From NCBI GenBank assembly GCA_002026015.1, contig MWOY01000109.1:28666-92665 (forward strand): 64,000 bases of DNA, given 5' to 3'. Position 1 is the stretch's first letter. Every line of letters begins with the position of its first letter. This DNA comes from Prochlorococcus sp. HOT208_60m_808G21 (GTDB lineage Bacteria; Cyanobacteriota; Cyanobacteriia; PCC-6307; Cyanobiaceae). Below, piece after piece: positions 44,435 through 55,233 of this stretch. The notes under the pieces were generated by a model. That model was not told the origin of the DNA. It did no database searches and worked only from the letters and a program-made list of their open reading frames with translations. Made by a program: the position numbers and the translations under genes.

Positions 44435-45181
44435 ATGGCTCTATCTAGTCAAACTAAAGAAACTATACTTGTCGCAGATGACGAGGCAAGTATTAGAAGA
44501 ATTCTGGAGACACGTCTCTCCATGATTGGCTACAAAGTTGTAACTGCAAGTGATGGCAAAGAAGCACTAAAGTTATTTAAAGATTATGAACCTGATTTAG
44601 TAGTACTTGACGTCATGATGCCAAAACTAGATGGTTATGGAGTTTGTCAAGAGTTAAGAAAAGATTCTGATGTTCCAATTGTTATGTTAACTGCATTAGG
44701 AGATGTTGCAGATAGAATAACAGGTTTAGAATTAGGGGCTGATGATTACGTAGTAAAACCATTTAGCCCAAAGGAGTTAGAAGCTAGAATTAGGTGCGTT
44801 CTTAGAAGAATCGACAAAGAGCAAATTCCTGGAATGCCCAATTCAGGATTAATTTTGGTTACGGATATAAAAATTGATACAAATCGAAGACAAGTTTTTA
44901 AAAGTGATGAGAGAATTAGATTAACTGGTATGGAATTTAGTCTCTTAGAGCTTTTGGTGAGTAGGTCAGGAGAGCCATTTAGTAGAGGCGAGATTTTGAA
45001 AGAAGTTTGGGGATATACTCCCGAGAGACATGTAGATACAAGAGTTGTAGATGTTCATATATCAAGATTAAGATCCAAACTGGAGGCTGATCCAGCAAAT
45101 CCAGAATTGATATTGACAGCAAGGGGTACAGGATATCTTTTTCAAAGGATTGTAGATATTGCTCCCTTTGATGGTAAATAA
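44435..45181 (+). CDS. rpaB: OmpR-family response regulator RpaB (Ycf27)
   Basis: 248 residues, ATG start. Receiver with acidic pair near residues 15-16, phospho-acceptor Asp59 (LVVLDVMMP) and lysine in YVVKPF. C-terminal winged helix with [30 protein letters not shown]. RpaB is essential in cyanobacteria; it binds HLR1 sites and represses high-light genes such as hli in low light, with its kinase NblS/Hik33 elsewhere. The plsX ATG immediately follows its stop. It is the second master OmpR regulator of the window. Confidence 0.9.
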   Translation: MALSSQTKETILVADDEASIRRILETRLSMIGYKVVTASDGKEALKLFKDYEPDLVVLDVMMPKLDGYGVCQELRKDSDVPIVMLTALGDVADRITGLELGADDYVVKPFSPKELEARIRCVLRRIDKEQIPGMPNSGLILVTDIKIDTNRRQVFKSDERIRLTGMEFSLLELLVSRSGEPFSRGEILKEVWGYTPERHVDTRVVDVHISRLRSKLEADPANPELILTARGTGYLFQRIVDIAPFDGK

Positions 45182-46588
45182 ATGGGGAAAGAAACAGCGC
45201 AAAAAATTAATAAGCCCAGAGCTATTAGAAGATTAGTAATTTGGTACAAAAGAAATTCGGCTGTGACTTCTATAGTTGATACTGCTGCTAGTTCTGCAGC
45301 AACGGCTAGTAATGTCGCGGGTAATGTAGTTTCAAGTGCTGGATCAGTAGTAACCACAGCTAGTAATGTTGCAGGTAATGTTGCAGGTAATGTAGTTTCA
45401 AGTGCTGAATCTGTTGTTAATACTGCTAGTAGTGTAGTTTCAAATGCTAGTTCCATAGCTAAAAATACATTACAACCATTAGTCTTTGACCCACTAAAAA
45501 GATTACAAAATAACGAAAATATTTTAGATAGGGTGGAGGAATCCCAATCTAAAAGAATTTGGATCGCAGTTGATGGAATGGGTGGAGATTATGCTCCTGG
45601 TCCAATTCTTGAGGGTTGCCTAGAAGCAATAAGTAGATTTCCAATAAATATAAAGTTTGTCGGCAAAATTGAAAAAGTTAAAGATGCAGCAGAAAAAACT
45701 GGTTTAGCAGAATTATTAGAAAATGAAATAGATAATAATCGTCTTGAATTAATTGATAGTGGAGAGCCTATTGGCATGAATGAAGAAGCTACCGCAGTTA
45801 GAAAAAGGAAAAATGCAAGTATAAATGTTGCAATGGATTTAGTGAGAAATAATAAAGCTGAAGCTGTCTACTCAGCGGGTAATTCAGGCGCCATGATGGC
45901 TTCTGCCATATTTAGGATTGGTAGATTGAAAGGGATTGAGAGACCAGCTATAGGAGCATTGTTTCCAACAAGGGATCAAACTCGCCCGGTATTAGTTTTA
46001 GATGTTGGTGCAAATACTGATTGTAAGCCATCTTATCTGCATCAATTTGCTCTGCTAGGTAATATTTATGCAAAAGATGTCCTACAAGTAAAAAAACCAA
46101 GAATAGGCCTTTTAAATATTGGAGAAGAAGAATGTAAAGGTAATGATTTATCCCTAAAAACATTTGAATTATTATCTTCTGAAAAAAGTTTTGATTTTGG
46201 AGGTAATTGTGAAGGGCGAGATGTATTATCAGGTAGTTTTGACGTAGTAGTATGTGATGGATTTACTGGAAACATATTATTAAAATTTCTTGAATCTGTA
46301 GGAGGAGTTTTATTAGATATTTTGAGATCTGAGCTGCCACGTGGAAGGCGGGGGAAAGTTGGTTCAGCTTTTTTAAAAAGTAATCTACTCAGAATTAAGA
46401 AAAGGTTAGATCATGCCGAACATGGAGGAGCTTTATTACTTGGGGTTAATGGTATTTGCGTTATTGGACATGGAAGTAGCAAATCTTTATCAGTAGTTAG
46501 TGCTCTTCGCTTGGCTCACTCTGCAGTGAATCATGGTGTTATGGACAATTTAAATAAACTGCAAAAGCTTCAAGTTTTAAATTCATAA
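45182..46588 (+). CDS. plsX: Phosphate acyltransferase PlsX with long heptad-repeat N-terminal extension
   Basis: 468 residues, ATG directly after the rpaB stop. The PlsX core starts at about residue 125 (RIWIAVDGMGGDYAPG) and runs to the end, about 344 residues, normal for the family. It converts acyl-ACP to acyl-phosphate, which feeds PlsY for phospholipid synthesis. The first 120 residues are an extra: basic start, then SAAT/NVAGNVV/SAESVV repeats (about 38-94) with Val or Val-Val pairs every 7 residues, and no Cys. It may form an amphipathic helix that attaches to membrane. It leads fabH-fabD-plsC. Confidence 0.92.
   Translation: MGKETAQKINKPRAIRRLVIWYKRNSAVTSIVDTAASSAATASNVAGNVVSSAGSVVTTASNVAGNVAGNVVSSAESVVNTASSVVSNASSIAKNTLQPLVFDPLKRLQNNENILDRVEESQSKRIWIAVDGMGGDYAPGPILEGCLEAISRFPINIKFVGKIEKVKDAAEKTGLAELLENEIDNNRLELIDSGEPIGMNEEATAVRKRKNASINVAMDLVRNNKAEAVYSAGNSGAMMASAIFRIGRLKGIERPAIGALFPTRDQTRPVLVLDVGANTDCKPSYLHQFALLGNIYAKDVLQVKKPRIGLLNIGEEECKGNDLSLKTFELLSSEKSFDFGGNCEGRDVLSGSFDVVVCDGFTGNILLKFLESVGGVLLDILRSELPRGRRGKVGSAFLKSNLLRIKKRLDHAEHGGALLLGVNGICVIGHGSSKSLSVVSALRLAHSAVNHGVMDNLNKLQKLQVLNS
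45305..45448 (+). repeat. Tandem coding repeats in the plsX 5' extension
   Basis: A segment beginning GCTAGTAATGT at 45305 recurs from 45359 (54 bases, 18 codons later), and a shorter related unit follows at 45425. The second copy has an internal duplication of GCAGGTAATGTT. The repeat encodes the Ala/Ser/Val/Asn heptads. Recent expansion is likely; unit number may vary between strains. Confidence 0.8.
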
Positions 46589-46641
46589 AACATATTGAGT
46601 CAAATTTATGTTTGACTAATATAAGTAACTAAATAACTCTT

Positions 46642-47649
46642 TTGGAAGGAATTAATTTTAATCAGATTGGAGTGTCATTCAAGGGAAGCGGAAGTTATGT
46701 ACCTGATCAAATCCTGTCCAATCAAAAAATTAGTCAAAAGGTTGATACAAGTAATGAATGGATACAAACTAGAACTGGCATTTCTGAGAGAAGAATCTCT
46801 TGCTTAGAAGATAATGTTAATGAGATGGGTTATAAGGCTGCTCTAACTGCTGTAGAAATGGCTAACTGGGATATTCAAACGATTGATTTGATTATTTTAG
46901 CTACTTCTACTCCGCATGATTTATTTGGATCAGCCCCATCCATTCAAGCTAAATTAGGGGCAGCTAATGCTGTAGCTTTCGATTTAACTGCAGCTTGTAG
47001 TGGTTTTTTATTTGCCTTAATAACAGCCTCACAATTTTTAAAAGGGGGTAGCTTTAAAAGGGCTATTGTTATTGGAGCAGATCAATTATCAAGTTTTGTT
47101 GATTGGAACGATAGAAGAAGTTGTATTCTCTTTGGAGATGGTGCCGGTGCATTAGCAATTGAAGCTACAAATGAATTTGATAATTTTATAGGTTTTAATA
47201 TGAGAACTGATGGGGGAAGGGGTTCTTTCCTTAATCTTCCATCAAAAAAGAATAAGGATTCAATAGTTGAGGAAATTGACTTTTTAAGTGGAGGTTTTTC
47301 TCCAATTCAGATGAATGGTCAGGAAGTATATAAATTCGCAGTTAAAGAAGTTCCTCTAATTCTTGAAAAGTTGTTGGAACAATTGAAATATAATTCTGAT
47401 CAAGTTGATTGGCTATTGCTGCATCAAGCTAATCAAAGAATATTGGATTCTGTAGGAGAAAGGTTAAAAATTCCCAGAGAAAAGATTCTTAGTAATTTAG
47501 AAAAATATGGTAATACGTCAGCAGCAACAATTCCACTAATGATGGATGAGGCAGTAAGGGATCATAGAATTAAACAAAATGATATTATTGCTACAAGTGG
47601 TTTCGGTGCTGGGTTAAGTTGGGGTGCAGCCCTAATTAGATGGGGTTAA
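46642..47649 (+). CDS. fabH: 3-oxoacyl-ACP synthase III (KAS III)
   Basis: 335 residues, TTG start. Catalytic triad: Cys119 (LTAACSGF), His261 (LLHQANQRI) and Asn291 (YGNTSAA). GFGAGLSWGAALIRW closes the family. It condenses acetyl-CoA with malonyl-ACP to start fatty acid synthesis. Order plsX-fabH-fabD is common in bacteria. Confidence 0.95.
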   Translation: MEGINFNQIGVSFKGSGSYVPDQILSNQKISQKVDTSNEWIQTRTGISERRISCLEDNVNEMGYKAALTAVEMANWDIQTIDLIILATSTPHDLFGSAPSIQAKLGAANAVAFDLTAACSGFLFALITASQFLKGGSFKRAIVIGADQLSSFVDWNDRRSCILFGDGAGALAIEATNEFDNFIGFNMRTDGGRGSFLNLPSKKNKDSIVEEIDFLSGGFSPIQMNGQEVYKFAVKEVPLILEKLLEQLKYNSDQVDWLLLHQANQRILDSVGERLKIPREKILSNLEKYGNTSAATIPLMMDEAVRDHRIKQNDIIATSGFGAGLSWGAALIRWG

Positions 47650-47667
47650 AAACAAAATAGGAACATT

Positions 47668-48564
47668 ATGACAGTTGCATGGGTATTCCCTGGACAGGGT
47701 TCGCAAAAAATTGGAATGGCAAAACAAATTGAAAATTTGCCGCACACAAAAGAGAGGTTTAGTTATGCTTCTGAGATATTTGAGAGAAATTTATTTGAAA
47801 TTTGCGAGTTAAATTCTGATCCAACAAATCCTCTTAGTGATTTGAATAATACAAGAAATACACAAATCTGTCTTTTTTTGGTTGAATCAATTTTATTAGA
47901 CGCCTTAAAAGAAAATGGTTTCAAACCAACTTATGTTGCTGGGCATAGTCTGGGAGAAATAACTGCATTATATTGTGCGGATGTTTTTTCATTCGAAGAA
48001 TGTGTATCACTAATAAAAGTAAGATCTCAATTAATGGTAAATGCTGGGCAAGGATCTATGGCAGCAGTAATTGGTTTTGATAGAAATGAACTTGATTTAT
48101 TAGTCAAAAAAAATCAAGATGTTGTAATCGCTAATGATAATAGCTCTTCCCAAGTTGTATTATCAGGATCTAATGAAGAATTAGACAATTTATCGAAAGA
48201 AATTTCTTGTAAAAGATTCCTAAAATTAAATGTTTCAGGTGCATTCCATTCACCATTCATGGATGAGCCTGCAGTTAAATTTTCTGACTATTTAAAACAG
48301 ATAAAGTTTAAAAATCCTTCTTTCCCAGTAATAAGTAATTATGAACCTTCATTATGTGACGATCCTGATGAGCTTAAAACTAGATTGGAAAATCAAATGT
48401 GTAATGGCGTAAGGTGGCGAGAAACTATGGATTTAATGGCAAAAGATAATGATCTTCATTTTGTTGAAGTTGGCCCATCAAATGTGCTTAGCGGTTTAGC
48501 AAAAAGACATATAAAAGATTTAAAAATTTCTCAAGTTTCATCTTCTAATCAAATAACTTATTAA
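47668..48564 (+). CDS. fabD: Malonyl-CoA:ACP transacylase
   Basis: 298 residues, ATG start. FPGQGSQKIGMA opens the family; catalytic Ser94 is in GHSLGE, the oxyanion/His region in SGAFHSPFM. It loads malonyl groups onto ACP for FabH and elongation. It lies 18 bases after fabH. Confidence 0.95.
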   Translation: MTVAWVFPGQGSQKIGMAKQIENLPHTKERFSYASEIFERNLFEICELNSDPTNPLSDLNNTRNTQICLFLVESILLDALKENGFKPTYVAGHSLGEITALYCADVFSFEECVSLIKVRSQLMVNAGQGSMAAVIGFDRNELDLLVKKNQDVVIANDNSSSQVVLSGSNEELDNLSKEISCKRFLKLNVSGAFHSPFMDEPAVKFSDYLKQIKFKNPSFPVISNYEPSLCDDPDELKTRLENQMCNGVRWRETMDLMAKDNDLHFVEVGPSNVLSGLAKRHIKDLKISQVSSSNQITY

Positions 48565-48570
48565 TCAAGT

Positions 48571-49191
48571 ATGAAAAATGATATTTTTCAAAAATTAATC
48601 TATCAATTAGTAAGTAAACTATTTGTTTTGCCAATTTATAAATTTATATTTAGAGGTCATTTAATAGGCAGAGAAAATATTCCGCAAAAAAATTCTTTTA
48701 TAATGGTTTCTAATCATGGTTCTTTGCTCGACCCTCCTATGTTAGGACATGCTCTTGGACGTAATATATCTTTCATGGCCAAGGCAGAGCTATTTAAAAT
48801 ACCTTTACTTGGGTTTATAATTAAGGCTTGTGGAGCTTATCCTGTAAAAAGAGGAATTGTTGATAAAAATACCATTAAAACAGCATGTAAAAAACTATCA
48901 AATGATGATTGTATTGGAATATTTATTGATGGTACGCGTCAGAAAAATGGTCGTGTGAACAAGCCCAAACAAGGGGCAGCATTACTAGCCTTTAAAAATC
49001 AAAAATTATTATTGCCTGTTGCAATAGTTAATTCTCATAGACTCATAAGATTTAAATTATTTATTCCTTTGTTTTCAAAAATAGTTATTAAAGTGGGAAA
49101 ACCTGTTCAACCTCCACAGAGTTCATCAAGAGATGATCTTAATTCTGCAACAATTTACCTTCAAGATAAAATTAATAATTTGATTGGATGA
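48571..49191 (+). CDS. plsC: 1-acyl-glycerol-3-phosphate acyltransferase (PlsC/LPAAT)
   Basis: 206 residues, ATG start. The HX4D motif is NHGSLLD (near residue 49), followed by a hydrophobic block and IFIDGTRQKNGRVNKPKQGAALLA (motif III, with the phosphate-binding region). It acylates lysophosphatidate to phosphatidate, downstream of PlsX/PlsY. A hydrophobic N-terminus anchors it to the membrane. Six bases after fabD, so one operon plsX-fabH-fabD-plsC is likely. Convergent with tsaB. Confidence 0.92.
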   Translation: MKNDIFQKLIYQLVSKLFVLPIYKFIFRGHLIGRENIPQKNSFIMVSNHGSLLDPPMLGHALGRNISFMAKAELFKIPLLGFIIKACGAYPVKRGIVDKNTIKTACKKLSNDDCIGIFIDGTRQKNGRVNKPKQGAALLAFKNQKLLLPVAIVNSHRLIRFKLFIPLFSKIVIKVGKPVQPPQSSSRDDLNSATIYLQDKINNLIG

Positions 49192-49195
49192 AAAT

Positions 49196-49849
49196 TTAGT
49201 TTATTGGAGAAATAGGGTAAAGAGGTAAAACTTTTCTCCAGGAATCTAAATTTGAATTTAATAAATTTTTATTTGCTAAGTTTAATAGTTCTTTTAAATC
49301 TTCTTTATCATCATAATTAGCCTCAAATGTAAGTTCTTTAGTCTCAAGTTCTTTGAAAACTTTTGGTAAAACTGTTTCTCGAATGACAAGATCCGATGAG
49401 TTTTTTTCTTTATGACAAATTTCATATTTACCTGCAATTAAACCCTTTCGTTTTAATTTTTTGTAAATCCAAAATGATTTTTTGTTTCTAAGAATATTAT
49501 TTTTTGATGCAATTCTTTTTGCCATTATTTCAAATGAACTAAAACTGTCTAGAGGACAATTTATTTGTTGTGAGATGGTTCTTGCTAAAACTACAATAAG
49601 TCGTGAAGCATTAAAATTTGCGGGCCCTATGCTGACAGATAACTTATTTATTTTTTGTAAATTTTCTTTGGAAATGAATTTGTTAAGATCATTAATTAAG
49701 TTGTTGCAAAGGTCATTATCAAATTTTTTGATAAAGAATTCATCCGATTCAAGGGTATTGTTTTTTCTATACCCAAAGCCAAAAGAATTGTCTGTGCTAT
49801 GAATCACTAATGTAGGGTAATTATCTATTTGTTTGAGTTTATTGGTCAT
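49196..49849 (-). CDS. tsaB: TsaB (YeaZ) tRNA threonylcarbamoyladenosine component
   Basis: 217 residues from the ATG at 49849; an in-frame TTG adds one residue. The ASKHA-like pattern is there but weak: LVIHSTDNSFGFGY at the start, LSVSIGPANFNASRLIVVLARTISQQ with the GPxxFTxxR-like segment, and the following FEIMAKR. TsaB partners TsaD and TsaE to make t6A37. The family is divergent in picocyanobacteria, so the call is moderately strong. Confidence 0.75.
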   Translation of the reverse strand: MTNKLKQIDNYPTLVIHSTDNSFGFGYRKNNTLESDEFFIKKFDNDLCNNLINDLNKFISKENLQKINKLSVSIGPANFNASRLIVVLARTISQQINCPLDSFSSFEIMAKRIASKNNILRNKKSFWIYKKLKRKGLIAGKYEICHKEKNSSDLVIRETVLPKVFKELETKELTFEANYDDKEDLKELLNLANKNLLNSNLDSWRKVLPLYPISPIN

Positions 49850-49858
49850 CAATTACCT

Positions 49859-50110
49859 TTAAACAGGTAATTCCATACCTGGATTACACTTAGACCATTT
49901 ACCAAATTCATTTTCAAAACTTTCACAAGATTGAACATCCCAATCAGTTTTATAATCACCATTATTGTCTTTAACTATATTGACATGAATGAACGGTTTT
50001 TTTGCTTTAAAATCAGGTAGATCACAAATATGATCAACACCATGATTATTTTCAACATCATGATATGTGACACATCTATCAACCCATTTACAGTTGATGC
50101 AAATGCACAT
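49859..50110 (-). CDS. ycf34: Ycf34 family cysteine-rich protein
   Basis: 83 residues, ATG start. Four conserved cysteines, in CICINCKWVDRC near the start and a later HICDLPDF and QSCESFE. Ycf34 is an iron-sulfur-binding protein in cyanobacteria reported to influence the photosynthetic electron chain. Family call from the CICINCKWVDRC block and size. It lies 9 bases upstream of tsaB on the same strand. Confidence 0.85.
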   Translation of the reverse strand: MCICINCKWVDRCVTYHDVENNHGVDHICDLPDFKAKKPFIHVNIVKDNNGDYKTDWDVQSCESFENEFGKWSKCNPGMELPV

Positions 50111-50124
50111 AATTAATTAATAAA

Positions 50125-51342
50125 ATGAAAAATACTATCCCCACAGATCATACACTAATAATTGATGAATTAGAAAAAAGTATAAAATTTCATAATTTGG
50201 ATTTAATATTAGGTTTTTTACCTAAAGGATCATATTTGGTTGGTGGTTACATAAGAGATATTATTTTGGGAAGAGAACCTGAAAAGGTAGATTTTGATAT
50301 TGTGGTCCCTTTAAATGCAATAGAAATTGGGAAAAAGATTGCAGATAATATTGGATCAAAATTTATAATTTTAGATGAAAAAAGAGAAGTAGTAAGAATT
50401 ATTCTTAATCACATTTATATTGATATTGCTAATCAGGTTTCATTAACGATTGAAGGAGATTTATGTTCTAGAGACTTTTCTATTAATTCAATTGCTTTTT
50501 TATTTGATAAGAAGTGTTTGGTTGATCCATTAAATGGTCTTAAAGATCTAGAGATTTCTTTGCTTAGAACTTATTCTGAAAAAAATTTAATAAATGATCC
50601 TCTTAGAATATTAAGATGTTTTCGATTTGTTTCAGAATTGAATTTTAAAGTTGATCTTAATTTAATTACTTACATTAAAAAAAATAAAGGGAAATTATAT
50701 CTTGTTGCTAAAGAGAGGATTAATAACGAAATACAGAGAATAGTTCATGGAGCCAATGCTCTTGATGCAGTATTGTTGTTAAAAAAATTAAATATATTTG
50801 CTATTGATAATTTATATGAAGATTCTTTTTTTTTGGATTTAGATAAAATTAATCATGAAGAACTTAATCTGGAAGAAAAAGAAAAATTTTTACCATCATT
50901 TTTTATTGCTCAAATTTTAGATGTTATATCGTTAGAGAAACTTAAATTTAGTAAAGCTGAAATTGCAAAAACTAAGTTATTAAGAAAATGGCACTTTTTG
51001 TTGGAGAAAAAAAATATCGCTCAATTAACTGAATCAGATAGATTCGCATTACATAAAGAATTAGAGATGTTTCTTCCAACTTTTATTTTTCATTTACCTC
51101 AAAACTTACGATTAAATTGGCTTCGTAGATGGCGCGACATTGATGATAAATTATTTCATCCTTCAAACTTACTTAATGGTGATGTAATCAAAAAAAATTT
51201 AAAAATAAAGGATGACCGTATCTTAGGAGAGCTTTTACGGTATCTTTCTAAGGAACTTGCATATAAAAGATTAAATAATTTTGATGAAGCTATTTATAAA
51301 GCAAAGCGATGGATTGAACAAAATGCACCAAAATGTGATTAA
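50125..51342 (+). CDS. cca: tRNA nucleotidyltransferase (CCA-adding)/poly(A) polymerase family
   Basis: 405 residues, ATG start. Class II nucleotidyltransferase motif: GGYIRDIILGREPEKVDFDIVV (motif A with catalytic DxD), then CSRDFSINSIAF (motif B-like) and NDPLRILRCFRF (motif C/D). It adds CCA to tRNA 3' ends; the tRNA-Asn here indeed lacks encoded CCA. Class I/II distinction and whether the protein alone adds CCA or only CC or A is not readable. Confidence 0.9.
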   Translation: MKNTIPTDHTLIIDELEKSIKFHNLDLILGFLPKGSYLVGGYIRDIILGREPEKVDFDIVVPLNAIEIGKKIADNIGSKFIILDEKREVVRIILNHIYIDIANQVSLTIEGDLCSRDFSINSIAFLFDKKCLVDPLNGLKDLEISLLRTYSEKNLINDPLRILRCFRFVSELNFKVDLNLITYIKKNKGKLYLVAKERINNEIQRIVHGANALDAVLLLKKLNIFAIDNLYEDSFFLDLDKINHEELNLEEKEKFLPSFFIAQILDVISLEKLKFSKAEIAKTKLLRKWHFLLEKKNIAQLTESDRFALHKELEMFLPTFIFHLPQNLRLNWLRRWRDIDDKLFHPSNLLNGDVIKKNLKIKDDRILGELLRYLSKELAYKRLNNFDEAIYKAKRWIEQNAPKCD

Positions 51343-51400
51343 ATACACATAGCTTAGTTTTGTCTAGAAGTTCAGACTTCAAAATCATTTTTAAAAATTT

Positions 51401-51820
51401 ATGAGTATTCGCATTTACATTGGCAACTTACCACAAGGATTTAATCCAAAAGAATTTGATACACTACTAAAGTCAGTTTCTGATTCGATTAGATTTAAAG
51501 CAGTTCTAGATAAGGAAACTAAGGAATGCAGGGGGTTTGGTTTCGCGACAGCTAATAATGAAGATAATGCTAATTTATTAATTCAAAAGTTAAACGGTTT
51601 TGAATTCAATGGTTCTAAATTAAGAGTAGAGCTGTCAGAAAAAAAAGATTCTGCCTCAAACAAAAGAAATGGTGGAAAATTAAACAAAAATAAGAAAAGG
51701 AAAGATTTTAAGAAAATTGTTCATAGTGATGCCCCCAACCTCGAAGCTCCTGATCCAAGATGGGCTGGAGAATTATCTAAATTGAAAGATTTGTTGGCTA
51801 ATCAGAAGACGCCTGCCTAG
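51401..51820 (+). CDS. Single RRM RNA-binding protein with basic tail
   Basis: 139 residues, ATG start. RRM domain with RNP2 IYIGNL (residues 4-9) and RNP1 CRGFGFAT (about 43-50). A Lys/Asn/Ser-rich basic linker follows (residues 85-110), then PDPRWAGELSKLKDLL. Cyanobacterial RRM proteins (Rbp) bind RNA, are often cold-regulated and help localise photosystem mRNAs. This one has an unusual C-terminal WAGEL tail. Convergent with crtB at 8 bases. Confidence 0.9.
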   Translation: MSIRIYIGNLPQGFNPKEFDTLLKSVSDSIRFKAVLDKETKECRGFGFATANNEDNANLLIQKLNGFEFNGSKLRVELSEKKDSASNKRNGGKLNKNKKRKDFKKIVHSDAPNLEAPDPRWAGELSKLKDLLANQKTPA

Positions 51821-51827
51821 TAACTCA

Positions 51828-52736
51828 TTACTTAATTCTAGAAATTAAAAAAGATATTGGAATCTCAAGGGCTTTGACTGAATTTTTTACAAAAGCTCTA
51901 TTGTTAAAAACATCATAATCTAGTCTTTCAATAGAATCTAATATTCCTCTGTAAAGACGTAAAGACGTCCATACTGGCCATCTTGCGTCGGAAGATAGCC
52001 ATTTGATACCATCCTCAGACTTTTGGAACCATTCGCGAGCTCTTGCTAATTGAAAGTTCATCAGTGATTTCCACTGCTGGTTTATTTTTCCTTGTAAAAG
52101 TTCTTCTTCAGAATAATTAAATTTTTCAATATCCACTTGTGGGAGATAAATTCTTCCTCTCTGTCTATCTTCTCCTACATCCCTCAAGATATTTGTTAAT
52201 TGATTTGCAATACCAAGAGCTATAGCTGCTTCTGAGGGGTCTGGCATGGCACTCCATGGGGCTGATGTATAAGCACTATCAATCCCCATCACATTTTGAG
52301 TCATTAAACCAACAGTTCCTGCGACTCTATAACAATAGAGTTTTAATTCATCAAAATCTTTGTATCTAAATTTATTCAGATCCATTCTCTGGCCATCTAT
52401 CATGTCTAAATAAGGTTGAATACTTTGTGGATATTTCTCGATAGTATCTAATAGAACTGAATCTAATTCAGATTTAATAGTTCCTCTAAATACATTTTTT
52501 GTATTTTCTTCCCATTCATCAAGATTATCTGAAAGCTCATCTTGCGATTTAGTGGAGGCTTCTATGCTATCCATTATTTCGTCTGTTCTTCTACACCATA
52601 CATAGATAGCCCAAATAGCTTTTCTCTTTTCTTTAGGTAATAAAAGAGTTCCCAAGTAAAAGGTTTTAGCCCATTGTTGAGTCTCTTTTCGGCATATCTC
52701 GTATGCTTGTTCTAGTTGAGAAATTGAATTTTTCAA
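51828..52736 (-). CDS. crtB: Phytoene synthase
   Basis: 302 residues, ATG start. Squalene/phytoene synthase signature: YVWCRRTDEIMDS for the first DxxxD and NILRDVGEDRQRGRIYLP for the second aspartate motif. It joins two geranylgeranyl-PP to 15-cis-phytoene, the first committed step of carotenoid synthesis. It lies 36 bases downstream of crtP on the same strand, forming a crtP-crtB pair, as in other cyanobacteria. Confidence 0.94.
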   Translation of the reverse strand: MKNSISQLEQAYEICRKETQQWAKTFYLGTLLLPKEKRKAIWAIYVWCRRTDEIMDSIEASTKSQDELSDNLDEWEENTKNVFRGTIKSELDSVLLDTIEKYPQSIQPYLDMIDGQRMDLNKFRYKDFDELKLYCYRVAGTVGLMTQNVMGIDSAYTSAPWSAMPDPSEAAIALGIANQLTNILRDVGEDRQRGRIYLPQVDIEKFNYSEEELLQGKINQQWKSLMNFQLARAREWFQKSEDGIKWLSSDARWPVWTSLRLYRGILDSIERLDYDVFNNRAFVKNSVKALEIPISFLISRIK

Positions 52737-52772
52737 AAAGTTTTAGCTAGATTTAAGGATTTGTAAACGTTA

Positions 52773-54212
<1,440 letters not shown>

Positions 54213-54260
54213 TTAAAGTTAGAACATAATAGTTTTTTTCGTTGATTATTTCGTAAAATT

Positions 54261-54608
54261 ATGGAAAAAATGCTTTTAAAATCGACTACTAGACACGTAA
54301 GAATTTTTACGGCAGAAGTGGTAGATGAAGAATTAAAGTTTCATCCCAATAAACTAACTCTTGATTTAGATCCTGATAATGAATTTATTTGGAACAAAGA
54401 TTCTTTAAACAAAATCAATAAAAAATTCAATGAATTGATAAAAGAGAGAGCAGGAAAGGACTTAGATGATTATGAACTTCGAAAAATAGGATCAGAAATC
54501 GAAGGTTTAATTAAATTTTTGCTTCAAAATGGTCAGCTAAGTTATAACCCTGACTGTAGAGTAATGAATTATTCAATGGGTTTACCAAAGACTAATGAAG
54601 TGCTGTGA
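54261..54608 (+). CDS. ndhM: NAD(P)H-quinone oxidoreductase subunit M
   Basis: 115 residues, ATG start. Typical NdhM blocks: [30 protein letters not shown], and the C-terminal [23 protein letters not shown]. NdhM is an oxygenic-phototroph-specific soluble subunit of the hydrophilic arm of NDH-1. The next gene overlaps it by 4 bases (GTGA). Good match in size and sequence. Confidence 0.93.
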   Translation: MEKMLLKSTTRHVRIFTAEVVDEELKFHPNKLTLDLDPDNEFIWNKDSLNKINKKFNELIKERAGKDLDDYELRKIGSEIEGLIKFLLQNGQLSYNPDCRVMNYSMGLPKTNEVL

Positions 54609-55228
54609 ATAGATCATCCTCAAATAGAAGGCCAAGAAGAGGCTCAAATAGAAGTTATTATCCTCCAAATCCAAATGACATGGGTTCGTATGGTCAAAGA
54701 AACAATAGATTGCCTGCTGCTTCTGAACAAAAGATCAACTTTAGTACAGGAACCATTGCCGTACTTGCAGGAGTACTAATTTTAGGAGTTGGAATTGGGA
54801 GCGCTATTACCAGTACAACAGATGGCGGTCAGGGAAATATAGCAAGTCAACAACAATTAGATATGGCTGTTCCAGACCCTGAATTTTGCAGACAATGGGG
54901 AGCTAGTGCTTTTGTAATTGATGTTGAAATGTATACGACTCTAAATCCATCTACGAGTTTTGTAACGCAACCAGCTCTTCAGCCAGGGTGTGTGATTAGA
55001 AGAGAGAATTGGACAGTGTTACAAAAACAGGGCGCAATTAGTAATGAAGATGTAAGAGAATGTAAGCAAAGGATGAATACTTTTGCTTATATTGGATCTA
55101 TAAGAGATAAGCCAATTGTTAAGTGCGTTTATCAGACTGATGTAAATGAAAATAAATTTATAATAAAAGGCGATGGACAAGCCGAAGAAGGAGGGGTAGG
55201 TATTAACAAAGAAGCAATTCAGTTTTGA
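54605..55228 (+). CDS. DUF3172-like single-span membrane protein
   Basis: 207 residues, GTG start overlapping the ndhM stop by 4 bases. A basic, Arg/Ser/Asn-rich N-terminus (about 45 residues), one membrane helix ([21 protein letters not shown]), and a soluble part with [30 protein letters not shown] and cysteines at EFC, PGC, RECK and KCVYQ. The conserved block is that of DUF3172. Function unknown. Coupled to ndhM. Confidence 0.8.
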   Translation: MNRSSSNRRPRRGSNRSYYPPNPNDMGSYGQRNNRLPAASEQKINFSTGTIAVLAGVLILGVGIGSAITSTTDGGQGNIASQQQLDMAVPDPEFCRQWGASAFVIDVEMYTTLNPSTSFVTQPALQPGCVIRRENWTVLQKQGAISNEDVRECKQRMNTFAYIGSIRDKPIVKCVYQTDVNENKFIIKGDGQAEEGGVGINKEAIQF

Positions 55229-55233
55229 TCAAA

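Noticed and set aside
45142..45456. Minus-strand open frame of 104 codons opposite the plsX repeats
   Set aside because: It is a by-product of the repeated coding strand (Thr/Ala/Leu tandem sequence); no independent support.
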